Translations under genes and position numbers: made by a program
DNA from: Nothopassalora personata
Taxonomy: Eukaryota > Ascomycota > Dothideomycetes > Mycosphaerellales > Mycosphaerellaceae
Length of the DNA: 64,000 nt
Direction of reading: 5' to 3'
Assembly (NCBI GenBank): GCA_033816765.1
Contig: CM066287.1
Coordinates: 6,696,001 to 6,760,000 of the forward strand
Notes under the pieces: model-generated
Told to the model about the DNA's origin: nothing
Database searches by the model: none
What the model saw: only the letters and a program-made list of their open reading frames with translations
Part shown: in pieces, positions 22,155-33,479 of the stretch
Numbering within the stretch: position 1 is the stretch's first letter
How the letters are laid out: every line of letters begins with the position of its first letter

Positions 22155-23051
22155 ATCTCGGAGCGGCAAGAGCGCCTCGCTGAATACAGAGTGCTGAGCT
22201 GATTCGCTCATCTACTGGCTGACTGATCGGCAGCGGAGTCTCCTGTGCTCATCGCGAGTGTTGGTGCGGGTGACCTCTATCTATCCCGAAAGCACTTGGT
22301 CTACTTTCGACGCTTACTCTTGGCACAATGGTCCTGTCGATACTGAATATTCGATCAGGAGATGGTTCTGACAGCACAATAGATTCGGGCCCTTTATATA
22401 TATTTACACCCCTTACACGTACTTATTTACTTGCTTAACTTGACTGACAATATCGCATGTTACTTAACTAGGTGTTATACAACCTTGCTTAATTAACTTG
22501 AAGGGAAATCTTGTCAAGCAAGCAGTCAAAACAGATCAAGTTGATTAATTGATGCCACCACTGCCAAGCTTCGAGAGCTTGATCAGGCCGATGGATTCAT
22601 GTATATCACCAACTATTGGGTGCTCTTGACCATTGTCCTTGGGACCGTGGTCTGGTCGATGATACAAGGGATACTCTGCCGAGGTCTCGAAGATGTAGCT
22701 ATTGACGCTGGCATGATGAGCATATGTGCTCGGCGCGTCGTGTAGTGGGTGCGTTGCTCGCTCAATACCATGCACGTATCTTGACGCCTCTAGAGCTAAG
22801 CCGAAAGCACAGTCAGCTCTTGTGCGCGCGAGAAATGGGAGAGACAATACGAGTCTGTAAGCTGTAATTACATGCAAGTAGCATTCCATGCTATCTCATT
22901 CCGCCATGATGCGTTGGTATCATAACAAGAGCACGCCATGAGAAATGGCTAATCACCACCAACTTCCCTTCAGAGCGCGTCGATGCTTCTATCCGAATGT
23001 GTCTCTCCATCCAACCAGTAGTGGTTGGTCAACCTCAAAAGCTACCACTGC
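22155..23051. other. Convergent intergenic, nothing recognised
   Basis: About 900 bases between the 3' ends of the S28 peptidase (+) and RanGAP (-). There is an AT-rich stretch at 22390-22560. The - strand ORF of 114 codons at 22545-22889 has no recognisable features. Confidence 0.5.
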
Positions 23052-24320
23052 TTATTTGATCTCCGTCTTGCCGAGAGCAGCAGCAAGATCGTCAACATCC
23101 TTATCCTGCTTTTGAGGCACCGGCTGATCTTCAGCGACGTCAGCCTCGGCAATGAGTTTCTCCTCCTTTGCATCTTCCTCGTCATCGTCTTCTTCGCCTG
23201 CCTCCTCCTCGTCGTCGTCCTCGTCATCTAGCTCGTCCAGCTCATCGAGTCCCCAAGCGTCCTCATCGTCCTCGTCAACGCCAGGGTACTCACCAGCACT
23301 GTCATCCTTGCGCTTCTCGAGAAGCTCCCTCAAGCTTTCAATACTTGCATCCTCCTCACTGAATTTGTTGCCGTTCAGCTCGACTCGTCGTAAGCGTGGA
23401 AGTGCAGTGCCGTGTGATGCGGCATCAGAGATGGCCTTCAGTCCCTTCGCGTCGATCTCATTGTACTGCAACCGCAAGACCTCGAGCCTCTTGTTCCCCT
23501 CCTTTGCGAGAGCACGACCTAGAAGACGTCCCCCGCGAGCCGATAGCAGACAATCACCAACACCCAGATCTCGCAGCTCGGTCCAGCTCGGCACGACGGA
23601 AGCAAGGCTCTTCGCAGCAAGAGCAGTGAAAGTGTTGTCCTGTAGATCCAGCGTATCCAAATCTTTGCAATTCGACAGACCGTGTTGCAGTAGCGTTGCA
23701 ATTCCTTCCTGTCTGATACCGTTCTGGACCATCTTGACAGTCTTGACCTTGTTGTTGGCCGTGTATGCCTTAACCCATGCTGCCATACTGCCCGTCTCGA
23801 GTCTGTTCCGCCCACATACGACAGTTTCGAGGTGTGGAACATCCTTGCCCTCCTTGCGCGCCGCAGCTTTGTTCTCCGCTAGTTTCTCAAGTGCCTCGGC
23901 TACCAATGTGCCTGCTGCTGGTCCAAGACCGTTATTGTTTAGGTAGAGGTGTTTTAGAGGTGTGTGTTTGCTGAGGAAGGGTCGGAGAGGCTCGATGGTG
24001 TTGAGACCGAATGCGTTGTCGTTGAGGTTGATCGTGTGGAGGCTTGGACACTTGAGTAGTGCTGTGAGGAGGGCGTCGAGGGATTTGGGTATTTCGGAGA
24101 GGAGGCGGCCGGTGTAGATGTCGGCGAGGTTGGCGAACTTGAGGGAGGTCTTGGACTCGAGGATCTTGGCTAGAGCTTCTGAGGCTTCTACACCAATAGT
24201 GTTGCCCTCGAGGTGGAATTCCTCTACATCCTGTTCCTTGAGTGGCCCAATGTGCTTTTCGAGATCTGCTGCTGTATCAAGCTTGAGAGCCTGACCTCGG
24301 AGGGAAAATACCTTAGCCAT
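23052..24320 (-). CDS. rna1: Ran GTPase-activating protein Rna1/RanGAP
   Basis: Intronless, 422 residues from the ATG at 24320 (MAKVFSLRG). It activates GTP hydrolysis by Ran in the cytoplasm and so drives nuclear transport. The N-terminal 340 residues are ribonuclease-inhibitor-type leucine-rich repeats (HLEGNTIG, NLNDNAFG, YLNNNGLG, DLQDNTF, RLQYNEI, ELNGNKF). The segment ADIYTGRLLSEIP carries the conserved catalytic Arg (Arg72 here, Arg74 in fission yeast Rna1). A long acidic tract (about 365-405) and a short tail follow, also typical. The longer upstream ORF from 24470 lies in the promoter shared with Cox17. Confidence 0.92.
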   Translation of the reverse strand: MAKVFSLRGQALKLDTAADLEKHIGPLKEQDVEEFHLEGNTIGVEASEALAKILESKTSLKFANLADIYTGRLLSEIPKSLDALLTALLKCPSLHTINLNDNAFGLNTIEPLRPFLSKHTPLKHLYLNNNGLGPAAGTLVAEALEKLAENKAAARKEGKDVPHLETVVCGRNRLETGSMAAWVKAYTANNKVKTVKMVQNGIRQEGIATLLQHGLSNCKDLDTLDLQDNTFTALAAKSLASVVPSWTELRDLGVGDCLLSARGGRLLGRALAKEGNKRLEVLRLQYNEIDAKGLKAISDAASHGTALPRLRRVELNGNKFSEEDASIESLRELLEKRKDDSAGEYPGVDEDDEDAWGLDELDELDDEDDDEEEAGEEDDDEEDAKEEKLIAEADVAEDQPVPQKQDKDVDDLAAALGKTEIK

Positions 24321-24597
24321 GTCGTTCTGAGTTTGAGGTCGAGTTTCGCGTATCATCAGCAGCACAGAAGTTGTGTTTCCAGTAGAAGCACTGCCCCTAG
24401 AAAGAGGGACGATGTTTATAGTGGGGCGTCTTCGGTATTCCAACACCCTGGCAACGCCTCGGCCCTTCACGCCGCCGCCCTTGCAGCCACGCTACCAAAC
24501 CCTAAAACCGCGTGCTGACAAAGTGAATGACGATTTCAAGATTCGCCGTGACCTGCATTTCCATCTCACTCGCAAACACCCACAGCATATCGCAACA
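24321..24597. promoter_or_regulatory. Divergent promoter, Rna1 / Cox17
   Basis: Only 277 bases separate the ATG of Rna1 (-) from that of Cox17 (+). Both promoters and both 5' UTRs must fit here. No TATA box was seen. Confidence 0.5.
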
Positions 24598-25021
24598 ATG
24601 TTCGGCTTCAACCTCTTCGGCAGCTCCGCCTCAACCGATACCCCACAACCCACCGGCGCAGTCAACACAATGCCCACAAATACAACAACTCTCGCGACCC
24701 CAAACAATGCCGCATCCGATTTAAAACCGCAGGGAGAGACGGCTGGCAAGGTCAAGGTATGTTGGAGAGCCTGCGATTCTGAGGAACGTTGCGCAAACGT
24801 TCGCAACATCAGATATGCTCTCGACAAATACCTGGCCCCGACTTTGCGCTTGAAGGGCTAACTCGAAGATTGAATAGCCCTGCTGTGTCTGCAAAGACGA
24901 GAAATCCGCCCGCGACGAATGCATGCTCTTCTCCACCGCCTCCGATCCTCAAGAAGCTTGCAAAGATTTGGTTGGACAGTATAGAAGTTGTATGCAGAGT
25001 TATGGGTTTACCATTGCGTAA
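24598..25021 (+). CDS. cox17: Cytochrome c oxidase copper chaperone Cox17
   Basis: Exons 24598-24756 and 24878-25021, joined in phase across a 121-bp intron (GTATGT, CTAAC branch-like site), give 100 residues. It carries Cu(I) to Sco1 and Cox11 in the mitochondrial intermembrane space. Exon 2 holds the diagnostic PCCVCKDEKSARDEC with the copper-binding Cys55/Cys56 pair and a twin CX9C fold (Cys58-Cys68 and Cys81-Cys91), imported by the Mia40 pathway. Exon 1 encodes a Thr/Asn/Pro-rich N-terminal extension of 53 residues, longer than in budding yeast (69 residues in total). The frame stays in exon 2 phase only with this intron. Confidence 0.9.
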
Positions 25022-25451
25022 AGACAACTGTTGATACGACGAGAAGGATAGACGAAAAGGGTGTATGAATACAAGCATTACTGGCATCGGGTTGGCGTTC
25101 AAAGACTATGGATGGTCTGATACAGGGGAAAACGACTAGACGGTGTTGGATGCCAGCGGTGATTCGGAGAATGTACAGTATTGTACATACAACCACGAAA
25201 CTTCTACTCTATGATGTCTCCTAACTGGGATATGCTGTACCGTGGCTTGATCCATACTGGCGATCTCGAAGCGCTGGCGCGTCGTGCTATGCTACTTCTC
25301 CTCTCGGGCGTCCATCACTTGGGGCGGGCGCCTCTTCACTAGTTGCAGGGCCTCTATATTTCGAATTACACTCCTCCATCATCTTCGCCACTCTTCGTCG
25401 GTACGTAGCGGATAAACGATCCATGACCGTCGTGAGGAGCCAAAGTGCTCC
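25022..25451. other. Convergent intergenic, Cox17 / Alg6
   Basis: 430 bases between the 3' ends of Cox17 (+) and Alg6 (-). Nothing recognised. Confidence 0.5.
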
Positions 25452-27432
25452 CTATTGAAATTTGGACGACGTTGCGGGCTTCGGTGGTGGCTCGCGGTCG
25501 GCGAGGCCGCACATCACTCGGACGTCTAGTGAGGGGATTCTGTCAGTGAAGCTCAATCAGCGCCTTAGAGGCTTGATTTGGCGTGGGAGTTATGCAATGC
25601 ACGACGAGCTTACCCTGGTCGAGGAGGAGTTGTAAGAGACACCAAAGGTAGGTGATGAAAAAGCCTGATGCTCCAAGGGCCACGTTGCCGACGACCCATA
25701 GGTCTGGCTTTGTTGTTGGCGGGAGGATGAAGAGTTCTGCCGCATGCCATATCAGAGCTACCGCATATGTCCCCAAGTGAATAAGTTTTGACAGTATGTC
25801 GAGACCGCCTTCCTCGGCAGAGACTGTGTATGCTTTGATCGAGAACGGAGGTAGACCGAGTAGGAAAGCCCAGAGCGCGGTGAGTACCGTATACGGTATC
25901 CTGAGGTCGTCCTTTTTCAGAAGCGGAAATAGTGTCCTAAAAGCAGAAAGGCGTTAATTATGCTCGAAGCAAAGGCATCAATAGCTCAGCAGCTAGCGCC
26001 GACAGTGGGATGAGTCGCGCGATACATACCAGGTCGCCAGCAGATTTGCATAGCCCACCCAAGCTCGAATCTTCGGCTTCATTCCCTCCTTCGTCGCCAA
26101 TAGTAGTGTCATTGGCAGCAGCGGAAGCAGCACATTCTTCTCGTGCACCTGATACGAGAAGAGGAAGAAGCCCCATGCAGCCGCGGCGAAAGCCACTGGG
26201 ATAAGATCCTTCTTCGGCTTCAGGAACATGACCGAACAGGGAATGATCTGAGAGGCTATGGTCCAGCGCAGAGCGGTCGCTTGGAGTATGGCCTGCCCTG
26301 CCTTGCTGCGGTCCAGCTTCCAGAGTCCCGAAGTATGAAGTGCACACCAGTAATTAGCAACTTTATCTTCCCAGAGGCCACGGTCGAAAGGTAAGACCCT
26401 GTGAATGACTTGAGTAATCTGGACCAGATAGGGGTAGTACCATGCCTTCTCGGAGAGCTGAACTGGGCTGGCGATGAGTAGTGGTGGTAAAGTTACATCA
26501 GAGGGAAGCTGTACGTTCCGGTATGTGTCGTAGAAGGTTCCAGCCATGATCGGAAGGAACAGCAGCGCGAATGATAGGAGTGTGACGATCGCGATCCCAG
26601 CGAACCGCAAAACGTTGAGCCTCGGGTTGATGCATGAGCCTGCGAGATATGCGGCGACGATCAGGGCGTAGAACAAAGCCATCTGCTTGAAGCCGAGTGA
26701 ACCGACGAAGAAGATGCAGGCCCATAAGTTTCGACCAGCGATCATGTTCGATATCGCTGCGACGACTAGACCCAGCATGACAGTGTTATACTGAAAATGG
26801 CCATGGTCGATGAGAATCGTTGCCGGTTGCATCAGAATCGCTGTCAATGCAACTGTTGACTCCCACGAGTTGATGGTATGTAGTTTGGCGAGGTTCCTGA
26901 CACAGATGATGGCTGCTGGAACATAGACCAGATGCTCAGAGACAAAGACAGTCGCTCGCATGAAGACCTTCAGATCGGGAGTCTCAAGGCCTCGTGATTG
27001 GTAAAGTGCGAACCAATCCTTGTTGATGAAAGCGCCGAGCTGGCCCAAGATCCAGGAGTGGTAGGCAGTCAATGGTGGGTAGTCCAGTCCCCACCATGTG
27101 AGATCGTGAAAGTACCAGTGTGTGATGGGAAGGTTTGTGGTGATCTCCAGCCAGTGTCGTTGTGCTTCGAAGTCACCGAATTGTGGTGGTATGCCCATTC
27201 CAGAATATGGCCAGAATGCTGTGCACCACCTGAAGAGACCGATGACCATGAGGACGCATGGCAAGACTACCCATTGTGAAATGGTGTTCCCTTTCGCTGG
27301 CCACAGGAAGGCGACTAAAGGGAAAGCCGGTGTGTCTCTAAGGGAGATAGGGTCGAGTGCTACGGTGCCATTGGAGCTGGTCGAGGAAATCTCGTTTCTT
27401 CTGCTCTTTCTGGGGCGATGGCTATTAGCCAT
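25452..27432 (-). CDS. alg6: Alg6 dolichyl-P-Glc glucosyltransferase
   Basis: Exons 27432-26030, 25936-25614 and 25525-25452 on the - strand give 599 residues; introns are 93 and 88 bp and both phases match. Alg6 adds the first glucose to the Man9GlcNAc2 dolichol-linked N-glycan precursor on the lumenal face of the ER. The protein has about 11-12 hydrophobic segments, the family-defining lumenal loop HDLTWWGLDYPPLTAYHSW, the HGHFQYN segment, and FSYQVHEKNVLLPLLP. The short last exon gives a proline-rich tail (REPPPKPATSSK). Alg8 is the closest alternative, but the DLTWWGLDYPPLTAY form and full length fit Alg6. Confidence 0.88.
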
Positions 27433-28383
27433 TTTGAGGTCAGGAGAAGGCTTTCAACATTACACTCTCTGGCAACACGTAGCCTTCGGGGCTGTCGTCG
27501 TCAGTCGCTGTTGTGGGAGCACTTCCACTGTACGAAGCGCATCTCGAGGCAAGCTGCAGCAAGCATACTGTACGCGACGTGAATCCATCTTGCATGGAAC
27601 ACGTGTCCAATCGGGTGTCTGCCGAAGACCCTGTGATCTAGCGCACCGGCCACCAGCGAAAAGTTCCTTCTCCACGCTAAGAGAGACGTTGGCGATAAAA
27701 GCTCGCCTGCCTCGTTCGCATTTTCAGTTTTGCTCTTTCCACCCACATCGCAAAGAGTGTTGTTGCAACTTCAAGTCGGCTCCTACTGTCAGCACCACCT
27801 GTTGACATTCATTGCGTATTTGCGCACTACAGACATCGGTTCGTTGGCTCTTCATCTCCTTCACTTTGTCGCCTCGGCGCCGCCGTGATTGAGAGCTTCG
27901 CACAATCATTTGTGCTCTTGTGGGCGTGGTATATTGACAGACTCGAGTCGCCTCGGGTGACCAGTCTCAGTGGGCTGTCGGATCATCAGTCGCAGCGAGT
28001 CTCGGCTCTTGTGGGAACACACCGCCTCGACTCGGCCGCGACCTGTGGGCTCCAAGCAAGACTGCGTTCTTGCCCGTCGGCGTTGCAAACTCACTTCACG
28101 TGAGACTCTTTCTGAGGGCTTTTGAGAGGACTCCACCTCGCGTGGCTGTCCAGTCGGGCTGTTCTGAGGGCTTTGAAAGCGACTTTTGTCGCCCGAGGGC
28201 TTTTGCTGCTACCACGACAGTCACTGTCGAGGACTGACGCGTGCGTCATTGTCCGCTGGGCTTCTGAGACGAGGGCTTCACCACGGGACCATCACGCCGG
28301 CTATCACGGCTCCTACATATTGTCGCTTGACATTATACTAACTTCCGCGGCAGACCCTTATCATAGACATCCAGCACTTAGCA
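27433..28383. promoter_or_regulatory. Divergent intergenic, Alg6 / Nsr1
   Basis: 951 bases between divergent starts. A loosely repeated gagggctttt motif occurs near 28110, 28155-28170 and 28195, just upstream of Nsr1, perhaps in its 5' UTR. No gene was recognised. Confidence 0.45.
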
Positions 28384-30069
28384 ATGGCTAAGGACAAGAG
28401 CACCAGCAAGAAGGCTGTCGCCGCGGCGCCTGTCAAGGCGGCCAAGGCCAGCAAGTCCGAAAAGGTGTCGGCCGGTCGCGTCACCAAGCCTGCAAGCGAG
28501 GCCAAGTCATCCTCGAAGCAGACTGCAAAGAAGACTGCCAAGGCGGTCGAGAAGAAGAGCAAGAAGAAGGCACCAACTCCAAGCTCCAGCGAGGATGAGA
28601 GCGAGGATGCCGAGGACACCAGCGCCAGCTCTGACAGCTCTGACGACGAAGAGGAGCCCCAGCCAGCACCAAAGAAGGCCAACGGCGTCGCGAAGAAGCC
28701 TGCTGCCAAGGACGAGTCTGACGACTCATCCGACGACAGTGAGAGCGAGGAGGATGCCAAGCCAGCTGCGAAGGTGAACGGTACCGCCAAGGCACCAGTG
28801 AAGGACGACTCCGACAGCGACGACTCCAATGACGCCGATGACGCCGACGACTCCGACGATTCCGACGACTCCGACGAGGAGCCAGCACCAAAGAAAGCTG
28901 CTGCCCCCAAGACCAACGGCAAGGCCAAGGCCGAATCGTCTTCTGATGACGAAGAGGACGATGACGACAGCTCTGACGACTCCGACTCTGACGAGCAGCC
29001 AGCCACCAAGGCCGGCGCTGAGGCGGAGGACTCTGATGACGACTCGGACGACTCAAGCGATGATGACGAGGAGGAAGAACAGAAGCCAAAGTCAGTCGAA
29101 AGCAAGAAGCGCAAGGCTGAGGCCGAGCCAGAGGAGACATCGAAGAAGACCAAGACCGAGAGCCCTGCCGCCACTGGCAACCTCTTCGTCGGCAACCTTA
29201 GCTGGAGTGTTGATGAGGAATGGCTCACCCGCGAATTCGAGGAGTTTGGTGCCATTCAAGCCGTCCGTGTCATCACCGATCGTGACAGCGGTCGAAGCAA
29301 AGGCTACGGTTATGTCGAGTTTGAGAGCGCCGCCGATGCCGCCAAGGCACTCGAGGCAAAGAACGGTGCCGAGCTCGACGGACGTAACATCCGCGTCGAC
29401 CTAGGCACCCCACGTGCTCAGAACAACAACGGCACACCACAACAGCGCAGCAACGACCGTCGTCAACAGTACGGCGATAGGGAGAGCCAGCCTTCCGCCA
29501 CTCTCTTCGTTGGTAACATTAGCTTTGATGCCACCCAGGATATGGTCACCGAGGTCTTCCAGGAGTACGGATCCATCAACGCTGTCCGTCTCCCAACCGA
29601 CCGTGAGACTGGCGCGCCCAAGGGCTTCGGATATGTCGAGTTTAGCTCCATCGAGGAGGCCAAGTCTGCTATGGAGAACCTTGCTGGCGTGGATATTGCT
29701 GGCCGCGCTGTGAGGCTCGATTTCAGTTCTCCACGGCCCGCCCGTGAGGACGGTGGTTTCGGCGGAGGTCGTGGTAACGGAAGAGGCGGGAGAGGCGCAT
29801 TTAACGACAGAGCACGAGGTGGATTCGGTCGTGGAGGCTCACGGGGCGGTTTCAATGATCGAGGACGAGGACGCGGTGGCGCTAGGGGTGGTAGAGGTGG
29901 TACTACTAATCGTGGAGGTGAGTCTGTCCCCAACATATCGAGTCGCTGTGACATCTGAGCCATGCTCTGGGCAGCACAGTCTATTACCTCGGGTTTAGGA
30001 ATGTCTTTTAACTGACAATTATCAGGATTTGGCGATTTCAGTGGCAAGAAGCAGAGCTTCGATGACTAG
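28384..30069 (+). CDS. nsr1: Nucleolin-like protein Nsr1/Gar2
   Basis: Exons 28384-29917 and 30026-30069, 525 residues; the 108-bp intron begins GTGAGT and ends ATCAG. This nucleolar RNA-binding protein acts in pre-rRNA processing and 40S biogenesis. The N-terminal half is Lys/Ala-rich with alternating Ser/Asp/Glu acidic blocks (CK2-type sites). RRM1 starts near residue 266 (RNP2 LFVGNLSW, RNP1 KGYGYVEF), RRM2 near 373 (LFVGNISF, KGFGYVEF), and an RGG/GGRG box follows. The intron splits the RGG box from the last 14 residues (GFGDFSGKKQSFDD), which match the usual Gar2-type end. The long Ser-rich reading frame on the opposite strand is a shadow of the acidic repeats. Confidence 0.9.
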
Positions 30070-31795
30070 GCGTCTTTGAATACGCCTGTGTTCGAGCGCA
30101 TCAGGCCGGGCAAGCTACGAAAGACGGGTTCCCTCGTTCCTCATGGCTATGGTCTGAGGCGGAAGTTTAAAAAGCCGACGACTGTGCGACTATGACGGCC
30201 GAGCATGAATGATTCGCTGCCCCAAAAGTTGAGAATGTAATAGTACGGCGTTATGGCGCAACGTGGCAATGCATAACGCCCTGATGGCGCTTTTCCTGTT
30301 CTATTGATGATGTCTTCGGATCCTCTACGTTCGAGCTATATCACACAGCCTTGCTTGCGCGGGAGCGCTTCGGATCTCTCGAATTGATGAAGGATGCTTG
30401 GTTCTGCTGGTGGCACGATCCGATGCAGAGATGGTCACAGCAGTTGTTAGGTGAAAACGCGATGCTCAATGTTGGACCTTGATCTGACATAGCAGTACAG
30501 TAAATCAGTCTGGCAGTGCTAATGGTCGGGGAGCGCTGGTGCGCTCTTTGCATGAGCAATGAAATAGCCATTGGGACCTGTCAGATTGCGCTTCCAAATG
30601 GTGAATACGATTCAATACATCTAAGCTACAATTCTGCATGCCCGACTGGTAGTAGGTTGACGTCGATGCCACGCTCGATGAGCAGCCTGACGACCGAGTG
30701 GGAATCTGTCTCGACCGCACAGTGCAAAGGCGTATAGCCCGATGCGTTGCGAGCTGCTATCGCTGCGCCGACTTGGCGATGAGCAGTGTCGAAGGATGCG
30801 AGCCAAAACACATGGGCGAGGGCACTTTGTCAATCATGGATTCATGCAGCCTGCGTTTCATGTGGCTCGTCGGTATATTGTGGGACATGCATCGGCGGCT
30901 CGGTCCCGGTTGGGAGCGACATGCATCTGGACCAAGGAGTCCTCGGCCATGCGATCGCACGTGGATGTGGCGCTCAGTTTTGTGACATGGTATAATTGGT
31001 ATTGTACGCGCAGCTCATCAATGTGACGGCTTTCCCTGCTCCGAGTGTGGAGCACAATTTGCCTGCGAACTGTCCAGTGTCACCGAGGTGAGGCAAACTA
31101 CGTACAGAAAAGGGTACCTGCTTGCCTGCATTGAGCCTCTTCGAGCGAGCCAGTCTCATGGCGATATTAGACCAATTCTGGAGCGCCATGCTCACAAATA
31201 TCACAAAAGAAGCACAATACCTCTCCCAATTTCTCCTTCATCTCATTGAGGCCGACTACCAATGCTACATGACTCCTTTTGAGACTGGCACCATAAAAGT
31301 GTTCAAAACGCCCTTTTATCTCCTCCTTACGGTCCCAAATATCTCCAAGAATAGTCTCGTCATAACCGCGTGCCCTTACGACATGTTCGTACTGTATCGT
31401 GATGTTTTCATTTCGTTTAAACCTCCAACAGATAGAGCTGACCCGGGTCGCTGATGCATACATCAACGCGCCACGCCCTCGCGCGGATCAATATGTGGCG
31501 TGCTACATAGCTACCCATCGGTATATTCAAGCAAGGGCGTCTGCTTTTGATATCGAGACGAGGCGCTCGGCAGAAATGAGTTGTCCCCAGCTTGCGAGAT
31601 GTCCATAGGTTCAACGACTGATCTTTGTTCCGTGCCCGTGGACAGTACGTACTGTTTCATTTCATCTTTCAGTTCACTTTACTTAATTTATCCAACAAAT
31701 GAGAGAGGGGATATCATTCTTCAGCCGAGTTGTAGCTTAATTCCAAGATCAGTTCCATCTGACGCCGCGCCATAATCATTAGAGTCACAACACAA
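30070..31795. other. Gene-poor stretch with ankyrin relic
   Basis: Apart from the ankyrin fragment on the - strand (30626-30811), no gene is supported. A - strand frame at 31167-31466 (for example VVGLNEMKEKLGEVLCFF) has coding-like content and could be an upstream exon of the same decayed gene. Confidence 0.4.
30626..30811 (-). pseudogene. Ankyrin-repeat fragment
   Basis: The frame contains one ankyrin repeat (GYTPLHCAVETDSHSVVRLL, then IERGIDVN) and stops 8 residues later. Ankyrin proteins normally carry several repeats, and no further one is found on either side. Upstream frames on the same strand are interrupted. It is best read as the end of a decayed ankyrin protein; an unspliced functional gene cannot be excluded. 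Confidence 0.5.
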
Positions 31796-33213
31796 TCACC
31801 TCCTTGCCGCATCAAGCTCCTCGATGAATCGGCAAATACCCTCAAAGCCTTGATACTCAAGTGGACTGTGCTTGTCGCTGCCGTAGAAACTGCCCGAGCC
31901 GACTGACTGGTACCCTGACGGACTTGACAGCCATGGGTTCTGCATCTGTTCTTCATCAAGCATGTCCTCGAAGCCAGTATCGGATTGCGTTGAGTATGCC
32001 GGCGACTGGGTGCAGGATAGCATGTCGTCAAGACTGATGACGTGTCGTTGTGCAGCCATCAGGGGCTTTGCTCTCTGGGAAAGCTCGGCTTCAAAGCATG
32101 AGTCTTCTGTGGTGGATCCGCCATTGCTGGGAGCAAATGGAAAAAGGAGTGCGATCTCAGTGCCGGCAAAGGCGTCGAACTTCTCGTCTTGCACGACTGT
32201 CCCTCGCTGAACACCAAGCTCTTCACAAAGTTGCTCGACAGAATCTGCATCACAACCTGGGAAGTGAACCCGAAGATGTGAGCCTTCGTATGTGATCGGT
32301 AGATCTCCGAGTACGGATAAACACTTTAGATCATTCAGCACCGCCGCCAGATCTTTGAGCGCACGCGAGAAGTCTACAGATAGGACGTCGAGAAGGCCAT
32401 CAGTGTTCAAGTGGTTAGCCTTAACGTTCCCACTGGAGAAACCAGCCACAGAGTTAAGCGACGTCAGTGCCGTAATGGTTGGGTTAACCGAAAAGTCGAT
32501 CCACGACCCAGGTGTAGCCTTTGGCAGGTCACGCATCTTACGTTCCGTCTCTTCTTGCAGTGCGGAAACTGCCTTGAACCTCTTCTCGCCGTGTTGTGTC
32601 ACGCCGTCGAATTGTGCCTTTTGTCCAGAGATGAAGAATGCCCTGACTGCTTGCGAGACGTTCTGCACCACCTGCGCTTGAGCTGCTGGCGAGTGAGAAA
32701 AGTATCTTGCTCCTCCAGCACCGCCTGAAGAGTATCCTCCTGCTGTCCTGCCAAGTGTGCCTCCCGTCAAGTTTGGTCGAAGGGTCGAAGCGAAGGGTGC
32801 TCGTCCGGAGGATGATCGAACAAAGCTGCCGATGTTGCTCTTCGGGAATGATGCGCGATCGTACTTGACACCAGACCTGCCAGTGGCAGACGTGGTAAAG
32901 TTGCGGAAGGTGCTATCGATCGACTTGCGGCTGGTCGAGTACCAGCGAGACTGGCTCTGGCGGATGCGGGCAAGCGGGTGCAGTGGTTGCTTTGGCGCAT
33001 TGCGAACAAGGACAGGCTCTAACGCTGCCTTCTGCGTAGCCTGCTTGACCTGCGCATCGAGAGCCTTTACGCCTTTCTTGAAGGTCGAACTGTCGCAAGC
33101 GAGTCAGATGATGTCTACAATATGGCGCAGCGTGATACTGACTTTAAGGTCTTGACATTCGCCCACTTGGCCAAGTGGCTGTACCAATGCATCATGCCGT
33201 GTATGGGCGGCAT
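31796..33213 (-). CDS. Conserved fungal protein ('CK II beta 2'-like)
   Basis: Two exons (33213-33143 and 33089-31796) with a 53-bp intron (GTCAGT...CGACAG) give 454 residues, starting at the first ATG after an in-frame stop. In other filamentous fungi, proteins with the core YFSHSPAAQAQVVQNVSQAVR are annotated as casein kinase II beta 2 subunit. I see no CK2-beta zinc-binding cysteines, so that name may be inherited rather than functional. The N-terminal region is basic and Ser/Arg-rich (RIRQSQSRWYSTSRKS), reminiscent of a mitochondrial presequence, but it starts about 45 residues in. The C-terminus is acidic. Function unknown. Confidence 0.75.
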
Positions 33214-33479
33214 GATGCTGTGTGCTTAGTTCACCCTAAGCACGATATTGCTGTGGTTGTCCTTATCAACCAGCGATGTTGATGTCCGGTCGAAGGCGGC
33301 GGAATGCGGAGTCGCGAAGCCACAGCCACATGTCGCCACCAGACCCTTGCCGGATCTAGCCGACGTGCAGATCGCTTGCATGAGCTTGGCATCAAAGTCT
33401 CGATGTACAACAAACATCAACCACAGCATCACACTGCGTCACATGCGTTTTTGAGCCCATCAGAAGGCCATCGCTCAAG
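33214..33479. promoter_or_regulatory. Divergent promoter, CK2-beta-2-like / Dis3
   Basis: 266 bases between the two divergent ATGs. It must hold both promoters; no motif was recognised. Confidence 0.45.

Noticed and set aside
23152..23946. 264-codon Ser-rich ORF opposite RanGAP
   Set aside because: Antisense shadow of the acidic tail and leucine-rich repeats of Rna1.
28338..29255. 305-codon Ser-rich ORF opposite Nsr1
   Set aside because: Produced by the GAY/GAR-rich acidic repeats of Nsr1 on the other strand.
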